From the NCBI GenBank assembly GCA_027038965.1, contig JALWFG010000011.1:186001-250000 (forward strand): DNA of 64,000 bases. The letters are read 5' to 3'. A model generated the notes under the pieces. That model worked only from the letters and a program-made list of their open reading frames with translations. It was not told where the DNA came from and did no database searches. Of this stretch, positions 51,866 to 59,774 are shown one piece after another (the first letter of the stretch is position 1; the number at the start of each line of letters is the position of its first letter). The position numbers and the translations under genes were made by a program. Source of the stretch: Candidatus Desulfofervidaceae bacterium (GTDB lineage: Bacteria > Desulfobacterota > Desulfofervidia > Desulfofervidales > Desulfofervidaceae).

Positions 51866-53524
51866 ATGGATTCTCATAAAGAGGTAAAATCATTCCTTTT
51901 AAATAAGGTCCTTTCTAGTTCCAAATTGCCCTCTTTGTCTCCATTGGCTGTTCAGATTGTCGAGCTTGCGAGTGACGAAGAGACTTCTATAGACCAACTT
52001 GTGCAAATTATTCGACAAGACCCTACTTTGACCACTAGGCTTTTAAGACTGGCAAATAGCGCCTTTTTTGGCCTTAGACAGCCTGTGTCTACAATTTCAC
52101 GGGCTGTAACCCTTTTGGGGTTTAACCGAGTTCGTTTAATGGCCCTTACGATTTCCTTAAGAGAAAGTTTTCCCTTAGGGAAATTGGGACAAATGGATTT
52201 TGAAAAATGTTGGCGTACTGCCCTCTATCGAGCCACTATTGCCCATAACCTTGCAGAAATGACCAGCCAGGACGCCGAACAGGCATTTATCGCTGCCCTT
52301 ATTTTGGAAATAGGACTCTTTTTGATGTTTAATATTTTACCTGAAGACATAAAAAAGAATTTCCCTGGGAATGAAGTTCCCTTAAAAGAATTGCTTCAAT
52401 GGGAAGAAGACCACTTTGGGATTAACCATCGCCAATTGGCTGAAGAGGTTTTGAAGGTATGGCATTTCCCTGAACAAATTATTGCCTGTCAACGTTATCC
52501 CTTGCCTGAGGGTTCCTCTTTGCTATGCCATATTGTACGCCTTGCTGAACAAGCCGTAGAGATGTTTTGGGGAAATAAAACGATTTCCTACAAGTGGTTT
52601 CAGGAGGTAGAACGTATTTTGGGAATCCCTCAAGAGAAAGTGAGCGAGACTATTAGTAGCGTTTTTGAGCAAGTGGATGCCCTAGCCCAAGAACTAAAAA
52701 TAACAATGGATAAAAAAAGGGATATTCTTGAAATCATGGAAAGGGCAAATCTGGCCATTTCCAAGTTAAGCCTTCAACTTGAAGAGCAACTCCAGGAGAT
52801 AACGGCGCAGGTAGATATAAATAATATAAAAGGACAAGAGTATGAAGAAAGTGTTCAGTTGACCTTAGATGCAGTAGCGCATGAAATCAGAAACCCTCTT
52901 ATGGCCTTAGGAGGTTTTGCCCGGAGGTTAAGCAAAGTGGGGGAGAGTGACCCTCAGATCAAGAACTACACCCAGGTTATTATGAAAGAGGCCGCCCGTC
53001 TAGAAAATGTTCTTAAGGACATAAATTCCTATCTTCAGCCTTATTCCCCCAAGTTAGAGACCACCAATCTAAGGGATTTTTTATCTGATTTGGCCTCCTA
53101 TTGGAAGCAAAGATTGAACAAGCAGGGAGTTGAGATAGAGACTTCATTGTCGACAGAAGATGTGGTAGCCTCTGTAGATAGAGATGCGTTGCAGAAAATT
53201 TTAAATAGATTAATCGAAAATGCGGTAGGATGCATTTATCCCAATCAGGGCAGAATTAATATTTGTTTAGAGAAAAGGGATGATTTTGCTTCAATTTGTA
53301 TTTGTGATAATGGTCGTGGATATAACGAAAAGGTTGTTAAACTGCTTGTGAAGAAGCCCTTTGCTGATAAGACCTTTAATACAGGCCTAGGTATCCCTTG
53401 GATGAAAAAGATTATTAAGGCCCACAAAGGAAAACTCATAATAGAAAGCCAAGAAGGAAAGGGCTCTAGGATCTGTGTTCTTTTGCCAATGGCCCTTCGG
53501 AATAGGGCCTTTCAATGGAATTGA
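51866..53524 (+). CDS. HDOD-domain sensor histidine kinase
   Basis: 552 residues. N-terminal HDOD domain (~15-260): LPSLSPLAVQIVELASDEETSIDQL, RLANSAFFGLRQPVSTISRAV, with the HD-like residues replaced as usual in HDOD. C-terminal kinase: H-box DAVAHEIRNPLMALGGFARRL (~340), N-box RLIENAVGCI, G1 CDNGRGYNEK, G2 GLGIPWMKKII and GSRICVLLPM. No TM. HDOD-kinase fusions are uncommon and the input signal is unknown; it overlaps the following minus-strand exonuclease by 59 bp. Confidence 0.85.
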   Translation: MDSHKEVKSFLLNKVLSSSKLPSLSPLAVQIVELASDEETSIDQLVQIIRQDPTLTTRLLRLANSAFFGLRQPVSTISRAVTLLGFNRVRLMALTISLRESFPLGKLGQMDFEKCWRTALYRATIAHNLAEMTSQDAEQAFIAALILEIGLFLMFNILPEDIKKNFPGNEVPLKELLQWEEDHFGINHRQLAEEVLKVWHFPEQIIACQRYPLPEGSSLLCHIVRLAEQAVEMFWGNKTISYKWFQEVERILGIPQEKVSETISSVFEQVDALAQELKITMDKKRDILEIMERANLAISKLSLQLEEQLQEITAQVDINNIKGQEYEESVQLTLDAVAHEIRNPLMALGGFARRLSKVGESDPQIKNYTQVIMKEAARLENVLKDINSYLQPYSPKLETTNLRDFLSDLASYWKQRLNKQGVEIETSLSTEDVVASVDRDALQKILNRLIENAVGCIYPNQGRINICLEKRDDFASICICDNGRGYNEKVVKLLVKKPFADKTFNTGLGIPWMKKIIKAHKGKLIIESQEGKGSRICVLLPMALRNRAFQWN

Positions 53525-54341
53525 CCTTTAATATCCGATCAAGACGGAAGGTTTTCACAATTTGATCGGTATAGCAAAAGGCCTCTATATAATGGTGTCC
53601 TCCGGTGCGAAAACAAAGAATAGGGCGTATAAGACGGGGTTTAAAGGCCAAATGCCCATTAGCATAGATAATTTCTAGGTCTAACTCCTCGTTTATGGCC
53701 TGGATAATTAATCTTATCTTGGGGTTTTTTAGATCGGCCTCTTTAACTTTAGGGAGGTAATCCTTAACAAAAAGGGGGTTGCCAGCCCATTTCCAAAAAT
53801 GACTTAAAGGTTCATTTAAGGTAAGACCATTTTTTTCTAACATTCTAAAAAAGATAAAGCCTGTATGCTTGGCATCGGCCAAGGCCCTATGGCAACCCTG
53901 GTAAGGACTTCCCCAGTGCTCAATCAAAAAGGGCAGATTATATTTTTTTAGTTCTGGAAAATATTTTCGGGCCAAGGTATGAGTGTCTATGGTAGGATTT
54001 AGGAAAAAGGGCCTCCTTGCCCTCTCTAAATGAAGGGCCAACATGCGCAAGTCAAACACCGCATTGTGCGCCACGAGAATAGAATTGTCCAAAAACCTTG
54101 AGAAGGTATCCAAAACAGACTCAATTTGAGGCGCATTCGTTACCATTTCGTCTGTAATACCGTGAATACTAATTACTTTGTCTGGGATGGAAATACCAGG
54201 GTTGACCAAAGAACAAAACTCATCAACCACTTTGCCCCTTACAATCTTGATAGCCCCAATTTCTACAATGCGGGAGGTGAGTGAAAGGCCTGTAGTTTCT
54301 GTATCAAAAACCACAAACGGAATATCCTTAAGCTGTTTCAC
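53466..54341 (-). CDS. DnaQ-like 3'-5' exonuclease with C-terminal WYL-like domain
   Basis: 291 residues. Exo I: VVFDTETTGLSLTSRIVEIGA; Exo II: VAHNAVFDLRMLALHL; Exo III: HRALADAKHTGFIFF, so DEDDh type with all acidic residues. The C-terminal ~90 residues (RLIIQAINEELDLEIIYANG and PILCFRTGGHHYIEAFCYTD) resemble a WYL ligand-binding domain, which may sense nucleic-acid or nucleotide. It overlaps the HDOD kinase 3' end by 59 bp (antisense). Confidence 0.78.
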   Translation of the reverse strand: MKQLKDIPFVVFDTETTGLSLTSRIVEIGAIKIVRGKVVDEFCSLVNPGISIPDKVISIHGITDEMVTNAPQIESVLDTFSRFLDNSILVAHNAVFDLRMLALHLERARRPFFLNPTIDTHTLARKYFPELKKYNLPFLIEHWGSPYQGCHRALADAKHTGFIFFRMLEKNGLTLNEPLSHFWKWAGNPLFVKDYLPKVKEADLKNPKIRLIIQAINEELDLEIIYANGHLAFKPRLIRPILCFRTGGHHYIEAFCYTDQIVKTFRLDRILKVNSIERPYSEGPLAKEHRS

Positions 54342-54347
54342 CTTTAA

Positions 54348-54983
54348 CTATCCTATCTTTTGGCCGCAGATTACCTTGGTTTTACCAGATGAGGTGACTT
54401 CTTTGATAACATTGTTGAAGATGCCCTTTAATTCTTTTAATTCATTGCGGATAATCTTCCGCCCCTCTTTACCCATGGAGAGGAGGCGAATATAGTAAAG
54501 GAGCCGAATGAAAGGCTGTTTGGGCTCCTCGTGCTCCATCATACAAAAAAGACCCTTAGATTTGAGGCACCTTTTAATCTCTCTCAAGGCCAGTGGCCTA
54601 GTTTTTCCAGAAAGCTCGTACATGGCGTGGGAGCATGTTACCACATCAAACACGCCTTCTTTAAAAGGCAGATGGGCAGCATCGCCAGCCACAAAAAACA
54701 AATTTTTTGTCCCATTTTTTTGGGCCTTTTCCTTGGCTTTGTTTAGCATCCCTAGGGAGAAATCAAGGCCAATGACCCTTCCCTTGAAGGCATAATGGGC
54801 AAGAACAAGGGCCAACTCCCCTGTCCCAGTGCAGAGGTCAAGAACGGCATCTGATGGTTTTATACCGCTTTTTCGGGCAAGATAGTGCCTTAGAAAAAGA
54901 CGATTGTCCTTTGAATGCAATTTGATAATTAAATCATAAAAGTTAGAAAATAAATCGTAGTATTTCTGTCTATAACGGCGCAT
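54348..54983 (-). CDS. class I SAM-dependent methyltransferase (UbiE/MenG-like)
   Basis: 211 residues with motif I VLDLCTGTGELALVLA, ...RVIGLDFSLGMLNKA, post-I VAGDAAHLPFKEGVFDVV and MYELSGKTRPLALREIKRCL. The fold and spacing resemble menaquinone-type C-methyltransferases, but the C-terminus is short and the specific UbiE signature is incomplete, so it may act on other small molecules. It lies 6 bp upstream of the exonuclease on the same strand. Confidence 0.7.
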   Translation of the reverse strand: MRRYRQKYYDLFSNFYDLIIKLHSKDNRLFLRHYLARKSGIKPSDAVLDLCTGTGELALVLAHYAFKGRVIGLDFSLGMLNKAKEKAQKNGTKNLFFVAGDAAHLPFKEGVFDVVTCSHAMYELSGKTRPLALREIKRCLKSKGLFCMMEHEEPKQPFIRLLYYIRLLSMGKEGRKIIRNELKELKGIFNNVIKEVTSSGKTKVICGQKIG

Positions 54984-55144
54984 AAAGCTCTCTCCAAAAT
55001 AAAAATAAAGGAAATTCCCTCTTCATAATAGCACAAATTTAAGTTTAACAAAATTGCGGAATTTAACAAGAGCAAAGCTTAACTCATCCTGACGGATCCT
55101 GCAATATCTCTGTAAGGCAAAGGGTGCAAAAGGCGAAAGGGGAA

Positions 55145-55190
55145 AGTTGTAAAGGTTGTAGAGGCTGTAGAAGTTGTAGAGGTTGTAAAG
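55145..55190. repeat. imperfect GTTGTAGAGG-type tandem repeats
   Basis: Five near-repeats of a 9-base unit (GTTGTAAAG, GTTGTAGAG, GCTGTAGAA and so on). Low-complexity, non-coding in appearance. Confidence 0.7.
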
Positions 55191-55235
55191 GTCATAAAAG
55201 TGGAAGGGATTTTTTCTTAAAACTTAAAACTTAAT

Positions 55236-55303
55236 AACTAAGCACTAAGGACCACGGACTAGGGACTAAGCACTAAGGACTAGGCACTAGGGACTAAAGC
55301 ACT
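55236..55303. repeat. imperfect repeats of GCACTAAGGACTAGG-type units
   Basis: Alternating 'actaagcact', 'aaggacta' and 'gggactaa' units, in a stretch where I see no gene. With the previous repeat it fills 54984-55310. Confidence 0.7.
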
Positions 55304-55317
55304 ACTTCAGGCTTGCG

Positions 55318-55353
55318 GTCGCAATCCCCTCAAATTGGGTCAATGTTTCCAAC
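55318..55353 (+). repeat. single 36-bp CRISPR-repeat-like sequence
   Basis: A 36-base unit starting GTCGCAATCCCCT and ending TTTCCAAC, the length and end pattern of many CRISPR direct repeats. Only one copy is visible; the following bases are not a spacer plus a second repeat but lead into an EF-G fragment. No cas gene in the window. Confidence 0.3.
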
Positions 55354-55381
55354 TTGCAAGATTAATAACCAAAGCAGTCCC

Positions 55382-55603
55382 GGAAGCCGTCAGAACAGAA
55401 TCCTTAGTTTTGAGGCCAAATCCAAGGATCAGATTATTACCGTCCTTGTACCTATGGCAGAGATACTTACCTATGCTTCTGAGTTAACTTCCATCACAGG
55501 TGGTAGGGCCTCTTTTACAATGGAATTTTCCCACTATGAAGAGGTTCCCGGTCCATGGGCTGAAAAAATTATAGAAGAAGCCAAGAAGGAAAAAGAAGGA
55601 TAG
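55382..55603 (+). pseudogene. elongation factor G, C-terminal fragment
   Basis: About 73 residues, from GSRQNRILSFEAKSKDQIIT to the stop, match the extreme C-terminus (domain V) of EF-G: TVLVPMAEILTYASELTSIT, GGRASFTMEFSHYEEVPG and AEKIIEEAKKEKEG. Domains I-IV are absent, and the preceding bases are a CRISPR-repeat-like unit and simple repeats, so this is a decayed 3' remnant, not a gene. A hairpin with A-rich flank follows at 55615-55641. Confidence 0.85.
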
Positions 55604-55614
55604 AAAAAAACGGT

Positions 55615-55641
55615 GACTCCCCTTCCCAAAGAAGGGGAGTC
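55615..55641. terminator. 10-bp hairpin after EF-G fragment
   Basis: GACTCCCCTT (55615-55624) / AAGGGGAGTC (55632-55641). The A run before it gives a T run on the minus strand only, so it would terminate leftward transcription better than rightward. Confidence 0.5.
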
Positions 55642-55740
55642 AGCATACTTAGATTAAGTTAATCGGCTCGTTCATCTTTCGGGAATAAACGCCTGCAACT
55701 CTTTCCTCAGACCGACTAGTCGTCCCTGAAAAACTCTGTT

Positions 55741-55776
55741 TTAGCTTCCAGCTAGTTCTTAGCTTCCAGCTAGTTC
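55741..55776. repeat. perfect 18-bp tandem duplication
   Basis: TTAGCTTCCAGCTAGTTC occurs twice in direct succession (55741-55758, 55759-55776), each copy containing AGCT/AGCT inverted elements. It is in a gene-free stretch of ~260 bp before the sigma-54 promoter region. Confidence 0.85.
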
Positions 55777-55869
55777 CAATTGCCTTTCATGTTGCTCATT
55801 CCAGATCAGGACAAAAAGAGCAAATAAAAAGAAGGCTACCTTCCATTTGTCAGCTTTTAGTTAATGGAC

Positions 55870-55888
55870 TGTCTCTTAAAAAGTGACA
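55870..55888. promoter_or_regulatory. upstream palindrome, copy 1
   Basis: TGTCTCTTAAAAAGTGACA, a near-perfect 8-3-8 palindrome, 51 bp upstream of a sigma-54 promoter. It matches 58398-58416 at 18 of 19 positions and is likely an enhancer-binding protein site. Confidence 0.6.
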
Positions 55889-55938
55889 GTTACGCCTTTA
55901 TAGCCTTCAAGTTTTAAGCCCTGTTCTGTTATTACAGC

Positions 55939-55954
55939 TTGGCATGTTATTTGC
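55939..55954 (+). promoter_or_regulatory. sigma-54-type promoter 1
   Basis: TTGGCAT-GTTAT-TTGC: GG (55941-42) and GC (55953-54) with the correct 10-base spacing. It drives either the short decayed ORF at 55991 or the MCP gene further on. Confidence 0.7.
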
Positions 55955-55990
55955 GAAACAAATAATCCAAAAAAGTGAAAAGGAGGAAAA

Positions 55991-56122
55991 ATGCAAGGAA
56001 TTTCTAAATATTGGGAGCAAGCAGCCATCCAGTTACATTTGGTTTAGCCTGGTTTCCAAAGGAATGGACAGATGATTAAATTATTGCGTACCTGGCTAAT
56101 TGTGAGCATTTTTTTAATTTAA
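55991..56122 (+). pseudogene. decayed small ORF behind the sigma-54 promoter
   Basis: AGGAGG then ATG 55991: MQGISKYWEQAAIQ in frame 2, then TFGLAWFPKEWTDD in frame 1, then a frame-2 stretch from 56072 with LLRTWLIVSIFLI (a TM helix). Together they look like a ~45-residue membrane peptide broken by two compensating frameshifts. I do not recognise the family. Between 56123 and 56385 I see nothing convincing. Confidence 0.35.
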
Positions 56123-56397
56123 GTTTATATATAATAGTAATCTCTTTAGGCCTGCGCGGAAGCAGTAATGTTGTGGGACAGGTTTTTCATAAATCTGGTC
56201 CAAATATTGCGCTTACTCACTTTTTATTTATCCAGATATCTAACTAAACAAATATCTCAAAACGCTTCCCAAACTGTTTTTGCTGCTAACGAGTTTAAGG
56301 AGGTATTTGGGCCCTGCTTTCTGGACAAAACCTCCTCAAAATTTAGACATTGATAGAAATCGATAGAGAAATGGACGCTTTATAAATGGAGGAGAAA

Positions 56398-58281
56398 ATG
56401 ATTGGAAATGTATTTGGAAAGATACGGTTTCAAACTAAATTGCGGGTTTTCTCATTATGTCTGGTTATTGTGCCACTTGTTATGCTGGCAATAAGTAGCT
56501 ATCAGGGGACAAAAAAGGAATTCTTTAGGATTGTAAAAGCTAACCTAGAAACGATGGCAGAACAGGAAGCCAAAGGAATTAAAAGGAGTCTGGACAATAT
56601 GGAGATTTATGAAAAAAAAGCCCATGTGGTCATCCTGCAATTACGTCGTCAGGAGAAAAACCTTTTGTTATACGGGCCAAAAGAGGGTTATAAGAAATAT
56701 TGGCAGAAGATAAAAACTCATCTAAGGGACGTTAGAGATGTTTTAGTGGAAGCAAAGCAAATGGGAGTAGATATCGCAGAGGTAGAATCTGCCCTTAAAC
56801 AATATCAGAAGAGGCTTGAAGAAATAAAAGACTTTCTTAAAACCCACAGCTCTTTAGATGGGATTAATCAATGGCCTTTAAGACTGGCTGGAAGAAGGCT
56901 TGATAAGGCATTTGAAAATTTGATGAAACAATATGCCGAGCTAAAAATCTTAGCTGAGATAAAAAATACCCTTTTATCCTATAAGATTGGAAAATCAGGA
57001 TATTTTTACGTCCTTGACATTCAGGGAAATCTTATTGTTTATCCCCGTCCTGAGATAAAAACTCTGGCAGAATATACATTTTGTCAGAAAATAATTCAAA
57101 CAAGGCAGGGATTTATTTCCTATGACTGGGGGAACAAACATGTTCTGGCGGCCTATAACTTTCTTCCCCAAAAGAACTGGATTGTGGTGGCCAGTGGTTA
57201 CGCCGATGAACTGCTTGAAAAACCTCTTTGGGTAATCAAAAAGAATACACTAATTTTAAGTCTAATCTTCATCCTGCTAGGGGCAGCTATTTCTGTTATC
57301 TTTAGCCGGGAAGTTAACCAGATAATAAAAACATTGTTAGAAAAAACCAGATTGATTGCAGGTGGAGATTTGACAATAACTGTGGAAACCAGGCGTCAGG
57401 ATGAATTTGGGGAACTGGTGCAGAATTTTAATAAAATGGTCTTCCGATTGAAAGAATTAGTTAGGCAGGTGGCAATTACTTCCAGTCAAATAGATGTAGC
57501 CTCCAGCGAAGTGGCTACCTCCAGCCAGAAGCTGGCTGAGGGAGCAAGTGAACAGGCCGCTTCTTTAGAAGAAACTTCTGCCTCTATGGAAGAAATTGCC
57601 TCTATGGCCAAACAAAACGCAGAAAGTGCCCTGCAAGCCGATCAGTTAATGAAAGAAACCCAGCAGGTAACTAAAGAAACAGAAAAATCTATGAAAGAGC
57701 TAACTCAGTCTATGGAAGACATGGCCAAGCTGGCAGAAAAAACTCAAAAGATAGTCAAGAGTATTGATGAGATTGCCTTTCAAACAAACCTGCTTGCCTT
57801 GAATGCGGCAGTAGAGGCTGCCAGGGCTGGAGAAGCAGGCATGGGCTTTGCGGTAGTGGCAGACGAGGTGCGTAACCTGGCTCAAAGGACTGCAGCAGCG
57901 GCCAAAGATACTGCTCACCTTATTGAGCAAACTGTCAAAGGTATTCATACCAATTTAGAGCTAGTAAAGAAAGTAGATGCTGACTTTAATAAAATGAAAG
58001 ATTCAGCCTTCAAAGTAGCCAGTCTGGTTACGGAAATTGCCACAGCCTCTCAAGAACAAACACAAGGTGTTAATCAAATAAATATGGCTTTAGCTCAAAT
58101 GGACAAGGTAACTCAGCAAGTAGCAGCCAATGCCGAAGAATTAGCTTCAGCTACTGCAGTAATGAAAGATCAGGTGAATAAGCTGGTAACACTTTTGCGT
58201 CAGTTTAAATGTGAAAAAGAAGCAAAACAGGTTCCTGCTAACATTCATCAAAAGTTATTCCCTGCGTTAATTCAAAGGTAA
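56398..58281 (+). CDS. methyl-accepting chemotaxis protein, Cache-type sensor
   Basis: 627 residues from ATG 56398 (GGAGGAG at 56388-56394; in-frame ATG 56386 overlaps it). TM1 ~16-37, long helical periplasmic region with a single-Cache-like module (~200-270; [35 protein letters not shown]), TM2 ~282-305, HAMP (~306-360; [20 protein letters not shown]), then MA domain with tip [20 protein letters not shown]. No CheR tail pentapeptide. Senses an unknown small ligand; the nearby che genes are the Wsp-like set 10 kb upstream. Confidence 0.9.
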   Translation: MIGNVFGKIRFQTKLRVFSLCLVIVPLVMLAISSYQGTKKEFFRIVKANLETMAEQEAKGIKRSLDNMEIYEKKAHVVILQLRRQEKNLLLYGPKEGYKKYWQKIKTHLRDVRDVLVEAKQMGVDIAEVESALKQYQKRLEEIKDFLKTHSSLDGINQWPLRLAGRRLDKAFENLMKQYAELKILAEIKNTLLSYKIGKSGYFYVLDIQGNLIVYPRPEIKTLAEYTFCQKIIQTRQGFISYDWGNKHVLAAYNFLPQKNWIVVASGYADELLEKPLWVIKKNTLILSLIFILLGAAISVIFSREVNQIIKTLLEKTRLIAGGDLTITVETRRQDEFGELVQNFNKMVFRLKELVRQVAITSSQIDVASSEVATSSQKLAEGASEQAASLEETSASMEEIASMAKQNAESALQADQLMKETQQVTKETEKSMKELTQSMEDMAKLAEKTQKIVKSIDEIAFQTNLLALNAAVEAARAGEAGMGFAVVADEVRNLAQRTAAAAKDTAHLIEQTVKGIHTNLELVKKVDADFNKMKDSAFKVASLVTEIATASQEQTQGVNQINMALAQMDKVTQQVAANAEELASATAVMKDQVNKLVTLLRQFKCEKEAKQVPANIHQKLFPALIQR

Positions 58282-58310
58282 GGATATGTCCTGAAGATTA
58301 GAGGTATAAT

Positions 58311-58336
58311 GTCCTGCACTCCTAGGGGTGCAGGAC
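58311..58336. repeat. palindromic repeat, copy 2
   Basis: GTCCTGCAC (58311-58319) and GTGCAGGAC (58328-58336) form a perfect 9-bp stem, with the inner TCC/GGG extending it. Same element as 48133-48158. It follows the MCP stop by ~30 bp. Confidence 0.6.
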
Positions 58337-58397
58337 AGGGTTACTCACTCAAACATATCCTTTCTACCCACTTTTTGTCATCTAATAATTGACCAAA

Positions 58398-58416
58398 TGT
58401 CACTTAAAAAGTGACA
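58398..58416. promoter_or_regulatory. upstream palindrome, copy 2
   Basis: TGTCACTTAAAAAGTGACA, a perfect 8-3-8 palindrome, 50 bp upstream of the second sigma-54 promoter; copy 1 is at 51 bp. Confidence 0.65.
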
Positions 58417-58465
58417 GTTTTTTTACTTTTATTCTATTTTACCAGCATTTATCTACATTTTCTAC

Positions 58466-58481
58466 TTGGCACAGAATTTGA
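58466..58481 (+). promoter_or_regulatory. sigma-54-type promoter 2
   Basis: TTGGCACAGAATTTGA: the GG (58468-69) is 10 bases before GA where GC is expected, so the -12 element is one base off. It leads into the phoU remnant, usp and sat genes. Confidence 0.55.
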
Positions 58482-58521
58482 CTATATGATTGGCAAATAA
58501 AAATTTTAAGGATTTTGTTTA

Positions 58522-58788
58522 ATGGCTGATTCTTTTGAAAGGCAACTGATAGAGATAAAGCTTGCCCTCGTCACCATGGCCAGTGAGGTGGAAAAATATC
58601 TTGATGGGACTCTGGAGGCATTTCTCTCTCGTAACCTAGTGCTGACCAATGGATTCTTCTTAATTGCGCATTCTTTAAGACAAATTGGAAATCTAGGTAC
58701 TAATATTGCGGAACAAATTCTGTCTTTTGTGGAGGGAAATATTTGGAAAACTGGTCAAGAAATTACAGAACGGAAGAATAAAATTTAG
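58522..58788 (+). pseudogene. internally deleted phoU
   Basis: 88 residues: the first ~38 (FERQLIEIKLALVTMASEVE and following) match the start of PhoU and the last ~40 (FLIAHSLRQIGNLGTNIAEQILSFVEGNI) match its C-terminal helices; the central ~130 residues of normal PhoU (~220 aa) are missing. PhoU represses the phosphate regulon and modulates Pst; this copy should be inactive. The remaining frame is intact, so a short peptide might still be made. Confidence 0.75.
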
Positions 58789-58833
58789 GCAGGAATGACC
58801 AGCGAAAGTCCAAAAGGAGCTGGATAACCAAAA

Positions 58834-59277
58834 ATGAAATTGCTGTTAGTTGTGGATGCTTCAGGATGTGTCTTAAGAACATTCCAAACAGCCTTGGAGT
58901 TAGTAAAAGGATGTGGAGGGGAAATTATTTTGCTCTATATGGTTCAGGACATCGCCTTATCGAAGGAGGGTAAGAATGGTTTTCAGGACCCGGTTCTACA
59001 GAATTTTCATATCAAAGCGCAAGAAACTATTAATAAGTTAAGAAAGATGTTTAAAGCAAAGAAAATAAAAGTAAAAACAAGTCTGATAGTAAATGAAGAT
59101 TTAGTAGAGGGAATTCTTAGAATAGCAAAGAAAGAAAAAGTGGATAGGATCGTCATCGGCAGTCGCAATTTAGCAGGTTCACCTCAATGTTTACCCGGCA
59201 GCGTACTGCATAGGCTGATATTACATGCGGGGTGCCCAGTATTAGTAGTCTTTATAAATAAAAAAAGAGGCAGGTAA
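58834..59277 (+). CDS. universal stress protein (UspA family)
   Basis: 147 residues, single Usp domain: MKLLLVVDASGCVLRTFQTA, ILLYMVQDIAL and VIGSRNLAGSPQCLPGSVLHRLI (GS-type nucleotide motif). ATP-binding class is likely. It lies directly downstream of the phoU remnant and upstream of a frameshifted second usp and sat. Confidence 0.85.
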   Translation: MKLLLVVDASGCVLRTFQTALELVKGCGGEIILLYMVQDIALSKEGKNGFQDPVLQNFHIKAQETINKLRKMFKAKKIKVKTSLIVNEDLVEGILRIAKKEKVDRIVIGSRNLAGSPQCLPGSVLHRLILHAGCPVLVVFINKKRGR

Positions 59278-59338
59278 AATGGCGGTTTTATTGGTTATGA
59301 GGAAGGAATTAAATAAAAGAAAGGAGGTGGTAAATAAA

Positions 59339-59758
59339 ATGAAGTTTTTACTTGCAGTAGATGGTTCAGAACATGCGCTAAAGGGCAGCTAAAGCAGTTT
59401 CACGTTTGTTAAAAGACTGTGGTGAGGTGATATTGGTCTCGGTGGTGCAAAACATCGCTCCTATGGGCATCTGGGAAATGAGCCATCAGGAAAAGGCCTT
59501 AGAAAGCTTACATGCCAGAGCACAAAAACCGGTAGATGAAGCGAAAAACTATTAAAGATAGAAGGAATTGATGTAAGAACAACTTTAATATCAACCGGCG
59601 AACCTGCAGATGAAATCATCAGAATGGCAAAGAAAGAGGCAGTGGACATGATAGTGGTTGGCAGTCGGGGTCTGACGGGTTTGCCCCAGTATTTGCTGGG
59701 CAGTGTTGCCCATAAAATAGTAACCCACGCACATTGTTCTGTCTTGGTGATCAAATAA
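59339..59758 (+). pseudogene. universal stress protein, frameshifted twice
   Basis: From ATG 59339 (AAGGAGG upstream) the frame reads MKFLLAVDGSEHALK, then shifts (extra G near 59384) to AAKAVSRLLKDCGEVIL and ...[12 protein letters not shown], then shifts again (one A short near 59550) to [42 protein letters not shown] and HCSVLVIK. Together this is a complete Usp of ~140 residues. Both shifts are in homopolymer runs, so sequencing error is possible. It is 17 bp upstream of sat. Confidence 0.8.
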
Positions 59759-59774
59759 ATAAGGAGGTCATGAA

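Noticed and set aside
56168-56353. 61-residue frame before the MCP gene
   Set aside because: No ribosome site, no recognisable motif; lies in leader of a gene with its own good start.
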